This document shows positions 12,747-13,333 of a stretch of DNA of 13,333 nt, piece by piece. This DNA comes from an uncultured Actinomycetes bacterium. Lineage in GTDB: Bacteria > Actinomycetota > Thermoleophilia > Solirubrobacterales > Solirubrobacteraceae. The DNA is taken from the NCBI GenBank assembly GCA_937888775.1, contig CALAQT010000155.1, forward strand, positions 1-13,333, given 5' to 3'. Both the position numbers and the translations under genes were made by a program. The notes below the pieces were generated by a model. The model made no database searches. It was not told where the DNA came from and saw nothing but the letters and a program-made list of their open reading frames with translations. Position 1 is the first letter of the stretch. Every line of letters begins with the position of its first letter.

Positions 12747-13333
12747 ATGCCGTCTGCCGTCGATCTGCGCGGCGTGCGTAAGTCCTTCGGTGCAGTGCTA
12801 GCCGTTCGCGGGATCGATTTGGTGGTGCGGCCTGGGGAGGTGATGGCTTTCCTTGGCCCTAACGGTGCCGGCAAGACCACGACGATCGACATGATCCTGG
12901 GCTTGTCGCGGCCTACCGCGGGCGAGGTCGAGGTGTTTGGCATGATGCCGCGCCAGGCGATCACCCGGGGATTGGTCTCAGCGGTCATGCAGAGCGGTGG
13001 CCTGCTCAGGGATCTGACTGTGGCCGAGACGGTGCGGTACACCGCGGAGCTGTTCGCGGCGAGCCGTCCGGTCGACGAGGTGCTAGCGCGGGCTGGTATC
13101 GCGGAGATCGCCGGGCGCCTGGTTGGCAAGTGCTCGGGCGGTGAGCAGCAGCGGCTTCGTTTCGCGATGGCGCTGGTGCCTGACCCGGAGTTGTTGATCC
13201 TCGACGAGCCGACTCAGGGCATGGATGTGGAGGGCCGTCGGGAGTTTTGGAAGGCGATCCGTGAGGACGCGGCCAAGGGCCGAACGATCCTGTTCGCGAC
13301 GCACTACCTGGAGGAGGCCGATGCCTACGCCGA
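12747..13333 (+). CDS. ABC-2-type exporter ATP-binding protein, partial at window end
   Basis: The frame is open to the end of the window (195 residues visible). It contains Walker A GPNGAGKT (37-44), Q-loop Q82, signature CSGGEQQR (129-136), Walker B LLILDEPT (149-156) and H-loop H186. The 'GG.L.DLTV.E' region and GMMP hairpin are typical of drug/antibiotic export ATPases (DrrA/CcmA-like), which energise a membrane permease, here presumably encoded just beyond the window. ATG 12747 gives the standard N-terminus (AVDLRGVRKSFG) with GGGGGT 7 bases upstream; an in-frame ATG at 12690 would add 19 residues but lies inside the inverted repeat. Third positions are less G/C-rich (CCT, GGT, TTG) than in the upstream operon, hinting at a different origin or lower expression. 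Confidence 0.92.
   Translation, partial: MPSAVDLRGVRKSFGAVLAVRGIDLVVRPGEVMAFLGPNGAGKTTTIDMILGLSRPTAGEVEVFGMMPRQAITRGLVSAVMQSGGLLRDLTVAETVRYTAELFAASRPVDEVLARAGIAEIAGRLVGKCSGGEQQRLRFAMALVPDPELLILDEPTQGMDVEGRREFWKAIREDAAKGRTILFATHYLEEADAYA

Noticed and set aside
11732..13129. Long minus-strand open frame (about 465 codons) opposite the ODP and ABC genes
   Set aside because: Antisense shadow: the plus strand has complete metal-ligand and Walker motifs, while the minus translation has no recognisable domain.
1..13333. CRISPR array, tRNA or rRNA genes
   Set aside because: No regularly spaced repeats and no tRNA or rRNA signatures were seen by eye.

Overview
The window is high-GC DNA (strong G/C preference at third codon positions, GTG and TTG starts, many 4-base ATGA/GTGA gene overlaps) and looks like an actinobacterial chromosome. 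Protein types such as CGNR zinc-finger regulators, MocR regulators and ABATE/cupin pairs fit Actinomycetota, perhaps a soil Thermoleophilia/Solirubrobacter-like lineage. The lineage is an inference. No rRNA, tRNA or CRISPR array was seen.

Layout. 1-2890: an unidentified broken reading frame (254 to about 660), then a CGNR zinc-finger regulator translationally coupled to a small cupin (697-1721), then the C-terminal stub of what looks like a deazaflavin-dependent nitroreductase running in frame into an alpha/beta hydrolase (2021-2890). 2891-3860: gene-poor and apparently decayed, holding a hairpin, short repeats, a coding-like C-terminal fragment on the minus strand, and a pair of repeats resembling an IS21-family terminus. 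3906-5560: a MarR-type regulator with a four-cysteine tail, overlapping by 4 bases a class-V aminotransferase fold protein whose PLP-ring aspartate is replaced by asparagine. 5783-7171 (minus): a MocR/PdxR-type regulator, divergent from a long plus-strand run of genes (7216-10825).

That run is the most coherent unit in the window: an AhpD-like carboxymuconolactone decarboxylase-family protein, a cupin resembling 2,4'-dihydroxyacetophenone dioxygenase, a frame-broken SnoaL/NTF2-like gene, a small unknown protein, a hormone-sensitive-lipase-type esterase and a DsbA/FrnE-like thioredoxin-fold protein. Several members start within or right next to the stop of the previous gene, so they are probably one transcript controlled by the divergent MocR protein. 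An inverted repeat, CGGTAG-N12-CTACCG, sits in the 44-base shared promoter region. Together they suggest a PLP- or amine-responsive oxidative/detoxification or aromatic-ketone pathway. The substrate is unknown, and two members (SnoaL and DsbA) look damaged.

10974-13333: a small serine recombinase, a stand-alone flavodiiron-type (ODP) metallo-beta-lactamase-fold protein, and the start of a drug-export-type ABC ATPase that runs off the end. Upstream of the ABC gene are repeated TGAGCGA heptamers and a larger inverted repeat that could be operators. The many regulator-plus-enzyme pairs, gene stubs, frameshifts and a recombinase suggest an accessory, actively rearranging region.
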